64,000 nt of DNA. It comes from Haloferula luteola (GTDB taxonomy: Bacteria; Verrucomicrobiota; Verrucomicrobiia; Verrucomicrobiales; Akkermansiaceae). Every line of letters starts with the position of its first letter. Position 1 is the first letter of the stretch. The notes under the pieces are model-generated. The model saw only the letters and a list, made by a program, of their open reading frames with translations. It was not told the DNA's origin and did not search any database. Shown here in pieces: positions 1-8,716 of this stretch. Position numbers and translations under genes: made by a program. The stretch lies in assembly GCF_014201715.1 (NCBI RefSeq), contig NZ_JACHFD010000014.1, forward strand, positions 1 through 64,000, written 5' to 3'.

Positions 1-2
1 CG

Positions 3-62
3 AAGAAGCTCAGCCGGATCATCCAACTAACCAAGCTCGCCCAAGACGCTGGCATCACCTGA
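3..62 (+). CDS. C-terminal tail of an unidentified protein (5' truncated by window)
   Basis: The only frame that stays open from the window edge to a stop with coding-like composition encodes about 19 residues ending QDAGIT before TGA at 60-62. It would be the end of a rightward gene converging on the ABC ATPase gene, whose stop lies 8 bases further on. Too little is visible to name it, and it may be chance. Confidence 0.35.
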   Translation, partial: KKLSRIIQLTKLAQDAGIT

Positions 63-70
63 TATGCCTG

Positions 71-910
71 CTACTTTTCGGACGATGCACTAGTGGGGGG
101 CGGGGGCGGGGCTGCCCGGCGTTCGGCGAAGCAGTGGATGTGGCCGGTCTGGGTCTGGGTGATCGTCGCCTCGATCTCGAAGACCTGGCGCAGATGATCG
201 GACGTCAGGACCTGACTTGGAGGGCCTTGGCAGGCGATCTTGCCCTGGTGGAGCATCACGAGATGATCCGCGTAGCGAGCGGCAAGATGGAGATCGTGAA
301 GAACCAGGACTAGGGTTTTGCTCATTTCCTGTTTCATCCGGACGACCAATTCCATCAGGTCAAACTGATGGGCGAGATCGAGGAAGGTGGTGGGTTCATC
401 GAGAAACAGGAACCGGGTTTCTTGCGTGAGAGCCATGGCGATCCAGGCCAACTGTCTTTGCCCGCCACTCAGCTCAGCCACAGGACGGTGTCGCAGGGCG
501 GCAAGGTCCGTCAGGTTGAGAGCTTTCTCGACCGCGGCAAAGTCATCGGAAGTCGGTCCGTGAAGAAAGCGGCTATGGGGATACCTTCCGTGGAGAGCAA
601 GTTCTTCGACTGTGATTTCGCCGGGAGGGCGATGTTCTTGAAAAAGGATGCCGAGGGTTCGGGCGAAATCGCCGGGAGCTAGCCGGTGAATGGATTGGTC
701 TCCGAGCAGAACCTCACCGGATTCCGGAGTGAGTTGGCGGGCGAGAGTTTTGAGCAGTGTACTTTTCCCCGATCCATTGGGTCCGATGAGGACGGTGATG
801 CATCCGTCGGGAATGGCCAGGGAGACTTGGCGAAGGATCTCGGGCTGCCGGGAGGAGTAGCGAACCCGGAGATCCATGGCGGTGAGTCCAAGGGAAGTGG
901 TAGGATTCAT
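71..910 (-). CDS. FecE/FhuC-type ABC transporter ATP-binding protein (iron/metallophore/B12 class)
   Basis: A 279-residue ATPase that would power inner-membrane import of a metallophore complex. Visible motifs are Walker A GPNGSGKS (about 43-50), Q-loop at Gln91, signature LSGGQ (about 147-151), Walker B FLFLDEP (about 167-173) and the H-loop His205. The order and the LHDLHLAARYAD segment are typical of the FecE/FhuC/BtuD branch. The C-terminus carries a Pro/Ala-rich tail. The start at 910 overlaps the permease stop by 4 bases (ATGA), implying translational coupling; a second ATG 11 codons in is possible. It is the last gene of the leftward uptake operon. The reading frame stays open far upstream, but that extension lies antisense to the permease reading and is not coding. 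Confidence 0.93.
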   Translation of the reverse strand: MNPTTSLGLTAMDLRVRYSSRQPEILRQVSLAIPDGCITVLIGPNGSGKSTLLKTLARQLTPESGEVLLGDQSIHRLAPGDFARTLGILFQEHRPPGEITVEELALHGRYPHSRFLHGPTSDDFAAVEKALNLTDLAALRHRPVAELSGGQRQLAWIAMALTQETRFLFLDEPTTFLDLAHQFDLMELVVRMKQEMSKTLVLVLHDLHLAARYADHLVMLHQGKIACQGPPSQVLTSDHLRQVFEIEATITQTQTGHIHCFAERRAAPPPPPTSASSEK

Positions 911-2007
911 GGCTTTCCGAAGTGGCGGCGCCGCCGCATGAGGAAGAGAAAGAAAATTCCGCCAAGGCAGCCGGTGACGATGCCGACCGGCAATTGCACC
1001 GGACTTAACAAGAGGCGAGCCACGGCATCCGCCGTAAGGAGTAATGCTGGGCCCGCGATGGCACAGCCCAAGAGAAGGCGGCGGTGGGAGCTGCCGACAA
1101 GACTGCGGACGATGTGGGGGACGATCAACCCAACAAAGCCGATGAGACCTGCGACTGCTACGGCTGCTCCCGTAGCGATCACGGCAATCGCGGCCAGCAG
1201 AAAGCGCACGCGTTCGACCCGCATTCCCAGAGAGAGCGCGGTGGCTTCTCCGAGATGCAGAACATCGAGTTGGCGAGTCGCGGAGAGGCCGAGAACGAGG
1301 CTGACCAGAGTCCAGGGGGCGATCTGGCGAACCTGAACCCAGCCGGTTCCGGTGAGCGATCCGGTGGTCCATGCCATGGCGTTTTGGATGACGGTGAGAT
1401 CCTTGGCCATGAAGAACAGAGCTGTCTGCAACGAGCCTGCGATGGAGGCGATGACGACTCCGGCGAGCACCAACCGGACGGGGCTCGTGCCACGATTCCA
1501 GGCGATTGCATAGACCAGCAAGAACGCGGCTCCACCGCCGAGCATGGCGATGGCAGGGATGGCAGGAGAGAATGCGGGAAAAAGGACCAAAACGAGAATG
1601 ACGGCGAGGCCAGCGCCGGAACTCATGCCCAAGAGGTAAGGGCTGGCCATTTCGTTGCGGGTGACGGCCTGGAGGATGGTTCCCGCGAGGCTGAGATTGA
1701 TGCCGACGAAGAGGGCGGCGAGAAGCCGAGGAAGCCGGACGTTCCAAACGATGAGGGTTTCGGTGGATAAGGGGGCGGCAGCCCCGAAATGAAATGCATT
1801 GGCGAGTGCATCGCCAAGGACCAGACGAGCGAGCGTGTTGGGTTGTGCCCACACAGCCGGGTCGGAAAGGGCGGCGGCCGCTGAGCTACGGGTCATCTCG
1901 TACGATCCCATGGCGAGCTGTGCCAGCCCGGCAAGCAGAATCAAGAGGCTTGATCCGATCGCGAGTCCGATGAGGTTTCTGCGTGGGCTTCCGCGGCGTT
2001 CAGTCAT
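907..2007 (-). CDS. FecCD-family ABC transporter permease
   Basis: A 366-residue, very hydrophobic protein with about ten membrane segments, matching the usual length of FecCD/BtuC permeases. Family signatures include the early VRLPRLLAALFVG segment, the AVTRNEMASPYLLG segment, which resembles the 'RNPLADPxxLG' block, and the late GLIGFVGLIVPHIVR block. It should form the membrane channel with the downstream ATPase. I start it at the ATG at 2007, which overlaps the end of the binding-protein gene by 8 bases; an upstream start at 2040 would lie deeper inside that gene. Substrate is inferred only from the TonB receptor in the same operon. Confidence 0.93.
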   Translation of the reverse strand: MTERRGSPRRNLIGLAIGSSLLILLAGLAQLAMGSYEMTRSSAAAALSDPAVWAQPNTLARLVLGDALANAFHFGAAAPLSTETLIVWNVRLPRLLAALFVGINLSLAGTILQAVTRNEMASPYLLGMSSGAGLAVILVLVLFPAFSPAIPAIAMLGGGAAFLLVYAIAWNRGTSPVRLVLAGVVIASIAGSLQTALFFMAKDLTVIQNAMAWTTGSLTGTGWVQVRQIAPWTLVSLVLGLSATRQLDVLHLGEATALSLGMRVERVRFLLAAIAVIATGAAVAVAGLIGFVGLIVPHIVRSLVGSSHRRLLLGCAIAGPALLLTADAVARLLLSPVQLPVGIVTGCLGGIFFLFLMRRRRHFGKP

Positions 2008-3193
2008 TTTCCCGGGGCGAGATCCGTAACGCTTCGACAACCTCCGCGCGATTGAAAAGGCATTCGTTGGCCGGGAAGTTCAGGTCTTCTCGAAAGGTTC
2101 CGAAGATTTCCGGATAGATTTGCTTGGCTGCCATTTCGAGCTGGAAGAGGTAATCGAGAGGGCCTTGAAGCGGGGTTCCGCCGGGGTAAATCCGGTGAGT
2201 TTCAAAGGCGGTGAGACGGCCCAAGAGGGGATCGTCGGCGAGTTGGAGCAGTTGGGAATAGTTCTCTCTCGCGTTTCCGGGATAGAGCGCGAAAGGCATG
2301 ATCAAAATGTCGGGATCAAGCGCAAGGAGCCCTTCAGAGTCGAGGGGGGAACCACTAGGGCCACCACCGGAAGCACCATAGGTACGATCGGAAATCGAGG
2401 CGAAGGCATCCTGGGCTCCAAGGTCGCGGTATTGGACCTGTCCGAAACCTTCGTGAGTGAGGCTGTAGGGGACGAACTTGCCATTCGAATAGAAGACAAG
2501 GCCGACACGTGGTCGATCCGGAAGCGGGGGAAGCTGGGCTTGAATGTTGGCGACCATGCGATCTCCGATGGCTTGGAGCGCGTGGATGACTTCAGGCTTT
2601 CGATAGACTTCGGCGACTTTCTCCGAGAGTTCCCAGAGGGAGTAGTAGGTGTAGGGGGAATCGCCCGGATGGCTATTTTCGCGGCTGTAGCGGTTCGCGA
2701 AAAATGGACCGACGTTGCGGGCGATTTCCTCGACATCCGCGGGGCTCCATCCACGCATGGAAGCGAGTTGGAGCGGGTCGATGTGGTGAACATCGGCGTG
2801 CAGGGCATAGAGCCGTTCTTTGTCGAACTGGCCTCCCCCTGCGGAGGATAGGACCGGAATGGTGGTCGCGGAAAAACCGGGCTGAATGCCGCCAAGCTGA
2901 GGATAGAAGGTGTTGTGGAAGTTGTCTCGATAGCCGGTTGCCACGATTTTCCCTGCTTCCTGCAGGGCGATCAGCATGTCGTTGTAGTTGGCATCCATGG
3001 TGACGACCCGCTCGGGAGTTTTCGCAAAATGGACGTCGCCGGCGGGCGAGAGATGGACGGTGTAGGCCTCGGCGGGCGATGGGGCTAAGGTCACCAAGGG
3101 ACTGGCATCCTCCCCCCCTCGCCACAGGACGAAGATTCCTGTGGTGACCGCACTGGCGACAAAAACGACGAGGGCGACGACGCGGTAGTTCAT
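2000..3193 (-). CDS. Membrane-anchored periplasmic substrate-binding protein (FecB/BtuF-like)
   Basis: A 397-residue protein with one N-terminal hydrophobic segment (about residues 4-23) and no lipobox, so it is probably anchored rather than soluble or lipidated. The body has the two-lobed helical-backbone binding-protein pattern: ERVVTMDANYNDMLIALQEAG near the start of the first lobe, LYALHADVHHIDP, and a second lobe with PRVGLVFYSNG and DPDILIMPFALYPG. It precedes and overlaps the permease gene, so it should deliver the ligand to that transporter. The start at 3193 lies 10 bases after the methyltransferase stop; a longer frame to 3322 would run inside that gene. Ligand identity cannot be read from sequence. 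Confidence 0.85.
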   Translation of the reverse strand: MNYRVVALVVFVASAVTTGIFVLWRGGEDASPLVTLAPSPAEAYTVHLSPAGDVHFAKTPERVVTMDANYNDMLIALQEAGKIVATGYRDNFHNTFYPQLGGIQPGFSATTIPVLSSAGGGQFDKERLYALHADVHHIDPLQLASMRGWSPADVEEIARNVGPFFANRYSRENSHPGDSPYTYYSLWELSEKVAEVYRKPEVIHALQAIGDRMVANIQAQLPPLPDRPRVGLVFYSNGKFVPYSLTHEGFGQVQYRDLGAQDAFASISDRTYGASGGGPSGSPLDSEGLLALDPDILIMPFALYPGNARENYSQLLQLADDPLLGRLTAFETHRIYPGGTPLQGPLDYLFQLEMAAKQIYPEIFGTFREDLNFPANECLFNRAEVVEALRISPREND

Positions 3194-3203
3194 GGTCGGC
3201 AGT

Positions 3204-3998
3204 TCATTTTCTGCCGACGACGATGTAAGGATGGGACGTTCCGACGGCGACCTCCGCATCGCGCTGGCGAAGTTGTTCGCGAGCACTCTCAAGCCCGGCG
3301 ATTGGCAGGCGCCGAATTTCACTCAGACCCGCGGCTTCCATGACCACCTGCAAGTCGGTGGGTTTGTGGTCCATGAAGGGAAGTTGATCGAGTGCGGATC
3401 GGTAGTGGTCGTCGACCTGCCAGCCTCGTTTCGGAGGAGCTTGCAAGGCGGTTGTCGTTGGTGTCGGTGGGGGCGAGTTGTCGGGGCGTTCGTGACCAAT
3501 GAGTAGAAGTTTGCCACCGGGTTCGAGGAGCTGCACCCACCGCCGGACGGCGTAGCCGGGGTGGGGCAGCGTGTAGAGGACGAAGCGGGTCGAGATGACG
3601 CCAAAGCTTTGATCTCCGACGGGGGGATCTTCCGCATCGCCTTCGATGAACTCGAGGTTGAGGCCTCGGCTGGTTGCCAGCTTATGGCCTGCCTCGAGCA
3701 TTCCGGGGGAAAAATCGATGCCTGTGGTGCGAAAGCCCAGCTCTGCCCACATGGACGCGATGGTGCCAGGGCCGGTGCCCAGATCGAGGGCTCGGTCGCT
3801 GGGGGCGAGTTGGACGGCTTCGGAGAGGGCGTCCTTCCACGCCTGACGGCAGGCTTCGTCGTGAAATTCGGCATGCAATCCTCCTTTGACCCATCCGGCG
3901 ACTCGCTCGGGATGGCTCCAGCCTTCGCGAAAGACGGCCTTGAGTTTGCGGGCGGTCTCGAAGTCGGCGGTGATGCCGTTTAGAACGTCAGGGTGCAT
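3204..3998 (-). CDS. Class I SAM-dependent methyltransferase in metallophore operon
   Basis: A 264-residue protein with the class I methyltransferase fold: motif I DLGTGPGT at about 72-79, the acidic ribose-binding end of beta-2 (TTGIDFSPGMLEAG), motif II-like EGDAEDPP, and LLEPGGKLLLIGHE. It resembles UbiE-like small-molecule methyltransferases. It sits between the TonB receptor and the binding protein, overlapping the receptor stop by 19 bases, which ties it to uptake. Inference: it could modify the imported chelate or corrinoid, or act on a metallophore made elsewhere. No metallophore synthase is visible in the window. The substrate is unknown. Confidence 0.85.
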   Translation of the reverse strand: MHPDVLNGITADFETARKLKAVFREGWSHPERVAGWVKGGLHAEFHDEACRQAWKDALSEAVQLAPSDRALDLGTGPGTIASMWAELGFRTTGIDFSPGMLEAGHKLATSRGLNLEFIEGDAEDPPVGDQSFGVISTRFVLYTLPHPGYAVRRWVQLLEPGGKLLLIGHERPDNSPPPTPTTTALQAPPKRGWQVDDHYRSALDQLPFMDHKPTDLQVVMEAAGLSEIRRLPIAGLESAREQLRQRDAEVAVGTSHPYIVVGRK

Positions 3999-6118
3999 CG
4001 AGCCGTGGCTGCTAGAGGGGTTCCCGGTTGGACGGATGCCGTGCTGGTAGAGGACTCGTAGTAGGTTCGATCCAGCGCATTCATGACGTTGACCTGAAAT
4101 TTGAGGTCCTGCCCATGCGCCAGTTCGGTGCGGTACCAAGCAGCAAGGTCGATGCGGGCGTATCCTGGTAGGTCAAAGGATCCATTGTTGTCTCCAGACT
4201 TGGCGCTCGCGGCGAACACCCCAGCTCCCATGCCAAAACCTTGAAGGGGGCCGGAGGTGAAATCGTATTTCAGCCACAGGCTCCCGGAATGCAGGGGAAT
4301 GTTGGCAAAGCGGGCTCCGACGGGGAGAGACGTGGAATTCAGGACTTCCGTGTCGGTGTAAGCGTAGCTGCCGATCAGTTGCAGGTTGGGAGTGATCTTG
4401 CCGAGCACGTCGAACTCGAATCCACTGCTTCGAAGTTCGCCGCCATTGACGACGAACCCGGGATTGTAGGGATCGGAAACGGGAACGTTGTCCTTGGTGA
4501 TTTGATAGACGGCTGCTGTCATCGAGAGGCGATCTTCGAAAGCCGAGTATTTCGTGCCGACCTCATATTGGATGCCGGTCGTGGGATCGATGGTTTCGCC
4601 ACCAATGCCGATGTTGGAACCCGCGTTGTTGGGATTGAAGGACCGGCTGGCATTGCCAAAGACGGATAGGCAGGGAGTCAGATCATAGACGACGCCACCG
4701 CGGCCCGTGAGCCCGGTGTCTTCCTGCCAGGATTCGATGCCGGTTGAGAAGGGACGTGAATATTGGTCGACCCAGTCGACTCGACCGCCGACGAGGATGT
4801 GCAAACGGTCGTCCATGGCATCGATCTGATCCTGCAGGTATCCGGACCAGGTTTCGGTAACGACGTTCTGGCGGAAGTTTCCGGGAGTCAGTACGAGCGG
4901 GCCAGCAGGCTCGATCGGTTGGAAGATGGAGACCGGAAATCGAGAGGATGTCAGTCGCTGGTAAGTGTAGTCGGTGCGATCGAACTCAAAGCCTGCGAGC
5001 ACTTGATGGGAGGTGGGGCCGAGTTCGAATTTCCACAGGGCATCGGCGATGAAGTCGTATTCCCAGTTTCCGAAAATGGAGGCGTCGAGGTAGGCATTGA
5101 CGTTATTTCCGGCACCCGGCGACCAGCGGAAGGCGTCGTTCTCTCCACGGAAATGGTGGACCAATGCACGAGCACGCACGGAGAAGCTCTCGTTGACTTC
5201 GTGGTCGATTTGCGCACTGAAGACCGAGTCTTCGATTTCTTGGTTGTGGTGGCGGGAGCCGGTGAGGTTCCGGGTGATGGGGCCGACCGGATAGCCCATG
5301 GGTGAAAACGCCACCCCGTTATCGACGGGACGGTCGAGGTTTTGATACCACATCCATGTGGTCAGGCGCGTGTCGTCAGAGATTTTCCAGGTGAGGCTCG
5401 GGGCGACGAGAATGGAGCGATAGTCGAGGAAGTCGCGGAAGGTGTCGCTGTCGTGGTAGTCGCCAATGAAGCGCAGCGCGATGTCATCATTGGCGGTCCA
5501 ACCGAGGTCGACCCCGGCGCGGTAAGAATCGAAGCTCCCGACTTCTCCGTAGAGGGAGGAGCGACTGTTGAACTCGGCCGTTTTGGCGAGGGCATTGACC
5601 ATGCCACCGGGCTCCATGGCACCGTAAAGGGCGGATGAGGGGCCTTTCAGAACTTCCACCCGTTCGATCCCGGCAAGGTTCAGGGTGGGCATGGTGTAGA
5701 GCTGAACCCCATCAATGGAGAGCCTCTGGGAAAAGCCGCGCACGTAGGCATCCTCGAATTGAATGCCACGGCCTTCGGTTTTGACCGGGGCGACGCCGCT
5801 GACGTTGCGATAGACGTCCTTGAGACGGGTTGCGTTCTGGTCCTCGATGATTTCTTTTGGAACGACCTGAATGGAGAGGGGCGTTTCCTGAATTGGGACA
5901 TCGGTCCGGGTGGCGGTGCGTGCGGTTTGAACCGAATAATCATCGTCCTTCTTGTCCGCCTCGACGGTGAGCGGATCGAGGCGGTTGTCCGCCGTCGAGG
6001 GGGCGGCGTGGGCTGCGGGCAGAGTGAAGAGAGTGGCGAGTCCAGCGAGCCCCATGAGGTGGAGTCGGAGGAAGCCGGGATAGGGACGATGGGCGGGAAG
6101 GCGGAGTGACGGTTTCAT
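3980..6118 (-). CDS. TonB-dependent siderophore-type outer-membrane receptor
   Basis: A 712-residue receptor with a signal peptide ending near AAHAA, a possible TonB box around DPLTVEA (about 45-52), a plug domain (ETPLSIQVVPKEIIEDQ, VYRNVSGV, YVRGFSQRLSIDG, VEVLKGPSSALYGAMEPGG) and a long beta-barrel ending in a terminal Phe, typical of barrel insertion. The plug wording matches the siderophore-receptor subfamily. It should import a ferric chelate or similar ligand using TonB energy and pass it to the binding protein encoded two genes downstream. The start at 6118 is followed by a normal basic-hydrophobic leader; 109 bases separate it from the MFS gene, so it may have its own promoter, probably iron-regulated, but no clear Fur box was identified. 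Confidence 0.93.
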   Translation of the reverse strand: MKPSLRLPAHRPYPGFLRLHLMGLAGLATLFTLPAAHAAPSTADNRLDPLTVEADKKDDDYSVQTARTATRTDVPIQETPLSIQVVPKEIIEDQNATRLKDVYRNVSGVAPVKTEGRGIQFEDAYVRGFSQRLSIDGVQLYTMPTLNLAGIERVEVLKGPSSALYGAMEPGGMVNALAKTAEFNSRSSLYGEVGSFDSYRAGVDLGWTANDDIALRFIGDYHDSDTFRDFLDYRSILVAPSLTWKISDDTRLTTWMWYQNLDRPVDNGVAFSPMGYPVGPITRNLTGSRHHNQEIEDSVFSAQIDHEVNESFSVRARALVHHFRGENDAFRWSPGAGNNVNAYLDASIFGNWEYDFIADALWKFELGPTSHQVLAGFEFDRTDYTYQRLTSSRFPVSIFQPIEPAGPLVLTPGNFRQNVVTETWSGYLQDQIDAMDDRLHILVGGRVDWVDQYSRPFSTGIESWQEDTGLTGRGGVVYDLTPCLSVFGNASRSFNPNNAGSNIGIGGETIDPTTGIQYEVGTKYSAFEDRLSMTAAVYQITKDNVPVSDPYNPGFVVNGGELRSSGFEFDVLGKITPNLQLIGSYAYTDTEVLNSTSLPVGARFANIPLHSGSLWLKYDFTSGPLQGFGMGAGVFAASAKSGDNNGSFDLPGYARIDLAAWYRTELAHGQDLKFQVNVMNALDRTYYESSTSTASVQPGTPLAATARCTLTF

Positions 6119-6227
6119 GGGAGAATTCCGGGACGGTGGAGGTCCACACGAGCATGCCTGAGCGGCATTTCGGGGCAGCAACGGCCAGAGAGGAATTCGT
6201 CTTGGGCATTTTCCTCGCAGCGATGTG

Positions 6228-7478
6228 TCATGCGGGTGCCATTTTGGCAGGGCGTCGGCACAGCCAAGCGATCAGCAGGGGAAGGGCGGGAAGGCCAATC
6301 GGCCAAAGCGCTTGGGGGGAAAGGGGTTCGCTGTTCGCGGTGGAGGCATCGATGCAGGCTCCGAGCAAGGGCGCCCAAACGGCAGCTGCCACCGATTTGG
6401 CTTGGGCTTCGACACTGAGCACGGTCGCTCCGATCCCCTCGGAAGAGTTTTCGTCGAAGCGACCCACGTGAATGGGTCGCCAAAGATTTTGCATCAAGCC
6501 GAGGGCGACAAAGCCGCCAGCAGCCAGCCAAGGGAGGTGAGCGATGAGGGTGACGGGAACGAGTGCGAGAACGATGCCGCTGAGGAGAAGGAGGTGGCGA
6601 GTGGCGGGTTCATTGCCCCCACAAGTGCTTTCCCAGCGGTGGGCGCGGCGGGATGCGGCGCTTCCTGCTGCAAACACGACTGCATAGGTGATTCCGGTGA
6701 CCCAGGCAGTTCGGTGAACGGCGGGGGTGGCCGCCATCACGGGAAGGGTGAGGGCAGCGGTTTGCAGGACGGGTTGAAGGTAGTCTTTGACGACTTCATA
6801 GCTGCCTTCTATGGCGACCGATTCGCCGACGAGCCGCCGAAGTGGACCGAGGTTTTTGAATTCGCGAAACGAATCCACGAGGGTTTGCCAGGTGGCGGCG
6901 AAGAGCCCCTTTTTGAGGCCATGGCAACCGCCGTCGAGAGCCTTGGGGTAGCTGGCGAGGTTGACGACATTCAGGAACGAGGGAAGGGCGCTCCAATAGA
7001 AAACAGAGGCATAGTTTCCGGACCAGGTGACGAGGGCTGCGGCAATCAGAGCTGAAATCGCCGAGCCCATTTTGGACCACGAGCGGGTATATCCATAGAC
7101 CGCAGTCTTCTCCTTTTCCCGCCCCTGACTGCGGAGCCAGGTGTAAATCATGGCTTTGTGGGTCCCGGAGCGGAAGGCGTCACCGAGTCCGTAGAGCACC
7201 ATTGCGATGGCCATGGGGGCGAAGCTTTGTGCTGCCCCGAGGAGGAGGAAGCAGGCGACGTAGGCGCTCATGCTTCCGACCATGCAAAGTTTGCGGCCCC
7301 AGGCATCGGCCGCGGCCCCTGAGGGGATCTCAAGGATATGGGTCGTGATTTCGCGGATGGAAATCAGGGTGCCGATGGCGAGGAAGTCAAAGCCGCGTTC
7401 GCGAAGGGCGAGGATCAGAAAGGCCTCGAAGAAGCGAAGGTTTTTAAGGAAGCCGTAGAGGGAGAAGCGGAAGATCAT
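6228..7478 (-). CDS. Major facilitator superfamily transporter
   Basis: A 416-residue polytopic protein with about twelve hydrophobic segments and the MFS loop 2-3 motif region (EIPSGAAADAWGRK, a form of GxxxDxxGRR). It lies directly upstream of the TonB receptor and faces the same way, 27 bases after the release-factor-like gene. In comparable clusters MFS proteins export a siderophore or move a chelate across the inner membrane; which applies here is inference. The substrate is unknown. Confidence 0.85.
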   Translation of the reverse strand: MIFRFSLYGFLKNLRFFEAFLILALRERGFDFLAIGTLISIREITTHILEIPSGAAADAWGRKLCMVGSMSAYVACFLLLGAAQSFAPMAIAMVLYGLGDAFRSGTHKAMIYTWLRSQGREKEKTAVYGYTRSWSKMGSAISALIAAALVTWSGNYASVFYWSALPSFLNVVNLASYPKALDGGCHGLKKGLFAATWQTLVDSFREFKNLGPLRRLVGESVAIEGSYEVVKDYLQPVLQTAALTLPVMAATPAVHRTAWVTGITYAVVFAAGSAASRRAHRWESTCGGNEPATRHLLLLSGIVLALVPVTLIAHLPWLAAGGFVALGLMQNLWRPIHVGRFDENSSEGIGATVLSVEAQAKSVAAAVWAPLLGACIDASTANSEPLSPQALWPIGLPALPLLIAWLCRRPAKMAPA

Positions 7479-7505
7479 CGACGGACGTGGCGAGAGGGAA
7501 GAGAG

Positions 7506-7910
7506 TCAATCGTCGCGCCCGGGAGACCGACGGAGATTCTTTTTCTGCGATAGAATCCGTTTGTCCTGGATGGAACGTTGCTTGGAGCGGCGGGATCGGC
7601 GGCGCTTTTGACGACGGATTTTTTCGGCCTCTTGGCGACGTTTGGAAGCGCGGCCCAACCGGATTTCGTCGAGCGCGTCGCAAAGCTCTTTGCGGGCGAG
7701 GAATCGATTGAGTTCCCGGGATCGGGATGCCTGGCATTTGATTTCCAGCCCTGTGGGCTCGTGCTTCAGGTAGACGCACGAGTGGGTCTTGTTGATTTTT
7801 TGGCCGCCAGCTCCGGAGCCGAGGATGAATTTTTCGACAAGCTCGGCTTCGACGACGCCGAGCTTGGCCATGCGTTCCTCAAGGGCGGCTTGTTTCTCCG
7901 GAGAGATCAT
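7506..7910 (-). CDS. Peptide chain release factor-like protein with GGQ motif (ArfB/RF-H type)
   Basis: A 134-residue protein carrying only the catalytic domain of class I release factors: GSGAGGQKINKT at about 31-42, with GGQ at 35-37, then the VYLKHEPTGLEI strand. It lacks the codon-recognition domain and ends in a strongly basic tail (many Arg/Lys), which in ArfB-type proteins enters the mRNA channel of stalled ribosomes. Its likely role is hydrolysis of peptidyl-tRNA on stalled ribosomes. The start at 7910 overlaps the panB stop by 4 bases, indicating coupling; a longer open frame to 8276 is antisense-frame noise inside panB. Confidence 0.85.
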   Translation of the reverse strand: MISPEKQAALEERMAKLGVVEAELVEKFILGSGAGGQKINKTHSCVYLKHEPTGLEIKCQASRSRELNRFLARKELCDALDEIRLGRASKRRQEAEKIRRQKRRRSRRSKQRSIQDKRILSQKKNLRRSPGRDD

Positions 7911-8674
7911 GGCCCTTGAACCCGATGTTGATAGGCCCGGGCGGCCTCCCGAATCGATGAGGAAATATCCGCCTCCGGTCGAGCAAAGGGTGGAACGAAC
8001 CAAGGGAAGGAGCCCACCAAGTCGCTCACGACGGCCACTTCCCCGTCGCAGGTGGTTTCTCCGCAACCAATGCCAATGGTCGGGACAGGTAAAGTGGCGG
8101 TGAGTTCGGCAGCGACTTCTGGAACCACACTTTCGAAGACGATGGCGAAAACACCGGCTTCGACGAGGGCGCGAGCACCTTCCTGAAGCCATTCGATTTG
8201 TTCGGGCGTTCGGCCTTTCTTCTTGTAGCCGCCTTCTTCGAGAACTCGCTGAGGAAGCATGCCGAGGTGGCCACACACGGGGATCCCTGCGGCGGTGAGG
8301 GCCGCTACCTTTTCCGCCTGGCGGATGCCCCCTTCCAATTTGACTGCATCAGCGCCAGCCTCAATCAGGCGTCGAGCATGGGCGAGAGTGGTCTCCGGAT
8401 CCGGGTAGGTGCCGATGGGGAGATCCGCGACCAAGAGGCCTTTCGGTTGGGCTCGAGCCACGGCTGCCGTGTGATGCAGCATGTGATCGAAAGTCACGTG
8501 TGTGGTGTCCGGAAAACCAAGGACGACCATCCCCAATGAGTCCCCAACGAGCAGCATGTCGATGCCGGCTTCATCGAGCAATCGTGCCGTCGGGTAGTCG
8601 TAGGCGGTGAGGGCGGTGATGCGGCGGCCGCCTTTTCGGTGGCGGAGGGCTTGGGCTTTTTCGGTTCCGTTCAC
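7907..8674 (-). CDS. panB: 3-methyl-2-oxobutanoate hydroxymethyltransferase
   Basis: A 255-residue enzyme of pantothenate and coenzyme A synthesis, transferring a hydroxymethyl group from methylene-THF to ketoisovalerate. Family blocks are clear: ITALTAYDYPTARLLDEAG, LLVGDSLGMVVLG (Mg-binding Asp), GADAVKLEGG, VCGHLGMLPQ, and the late DLVGSFPWFVP region. Length is at the normal value. The start codon is GTG at 8674, following folK by 42 bases. The stop overlaps the start of the release-factor-like gene. No other pan genes are in the window. Confidence 0.95.
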   Translation of the reverse strand: MNGTEKAQALRHRKGGRRITALTAYDYPTARLLDEAGIDMLLVGDSLGMVVLGFPDTTHVTFDHMLHHTAAVARAQPKGLLVADLPIGTYPDPETTLAHARRLIEAGADAVKLEGGIRQAEKVAALTAAGIPVCGHLGMLPQRVLEEGGYKKKGRTPEQIEWLQEGARALVEAGVFAIVFESVVPEVAAELTATLPVPTIGIGCGETTCDGEVAVVSDLVGSFPWFVPPFARPEADISSSIREAARAYQHRVQGP

Positions 8675-8716
8675 GGGGAAGAATCTCGAAGGATAGGATG
8701 GATGAATCCAATCAGG

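Noticed and set aside
911-1852. An open frame continuing upstream of the FecE-type ATPase
   Set aside because: It is the wrong frame of the permease gene; composition is Arg/Ser/Pro-rich and lacks motifs, while the permease frame has a clear family match.
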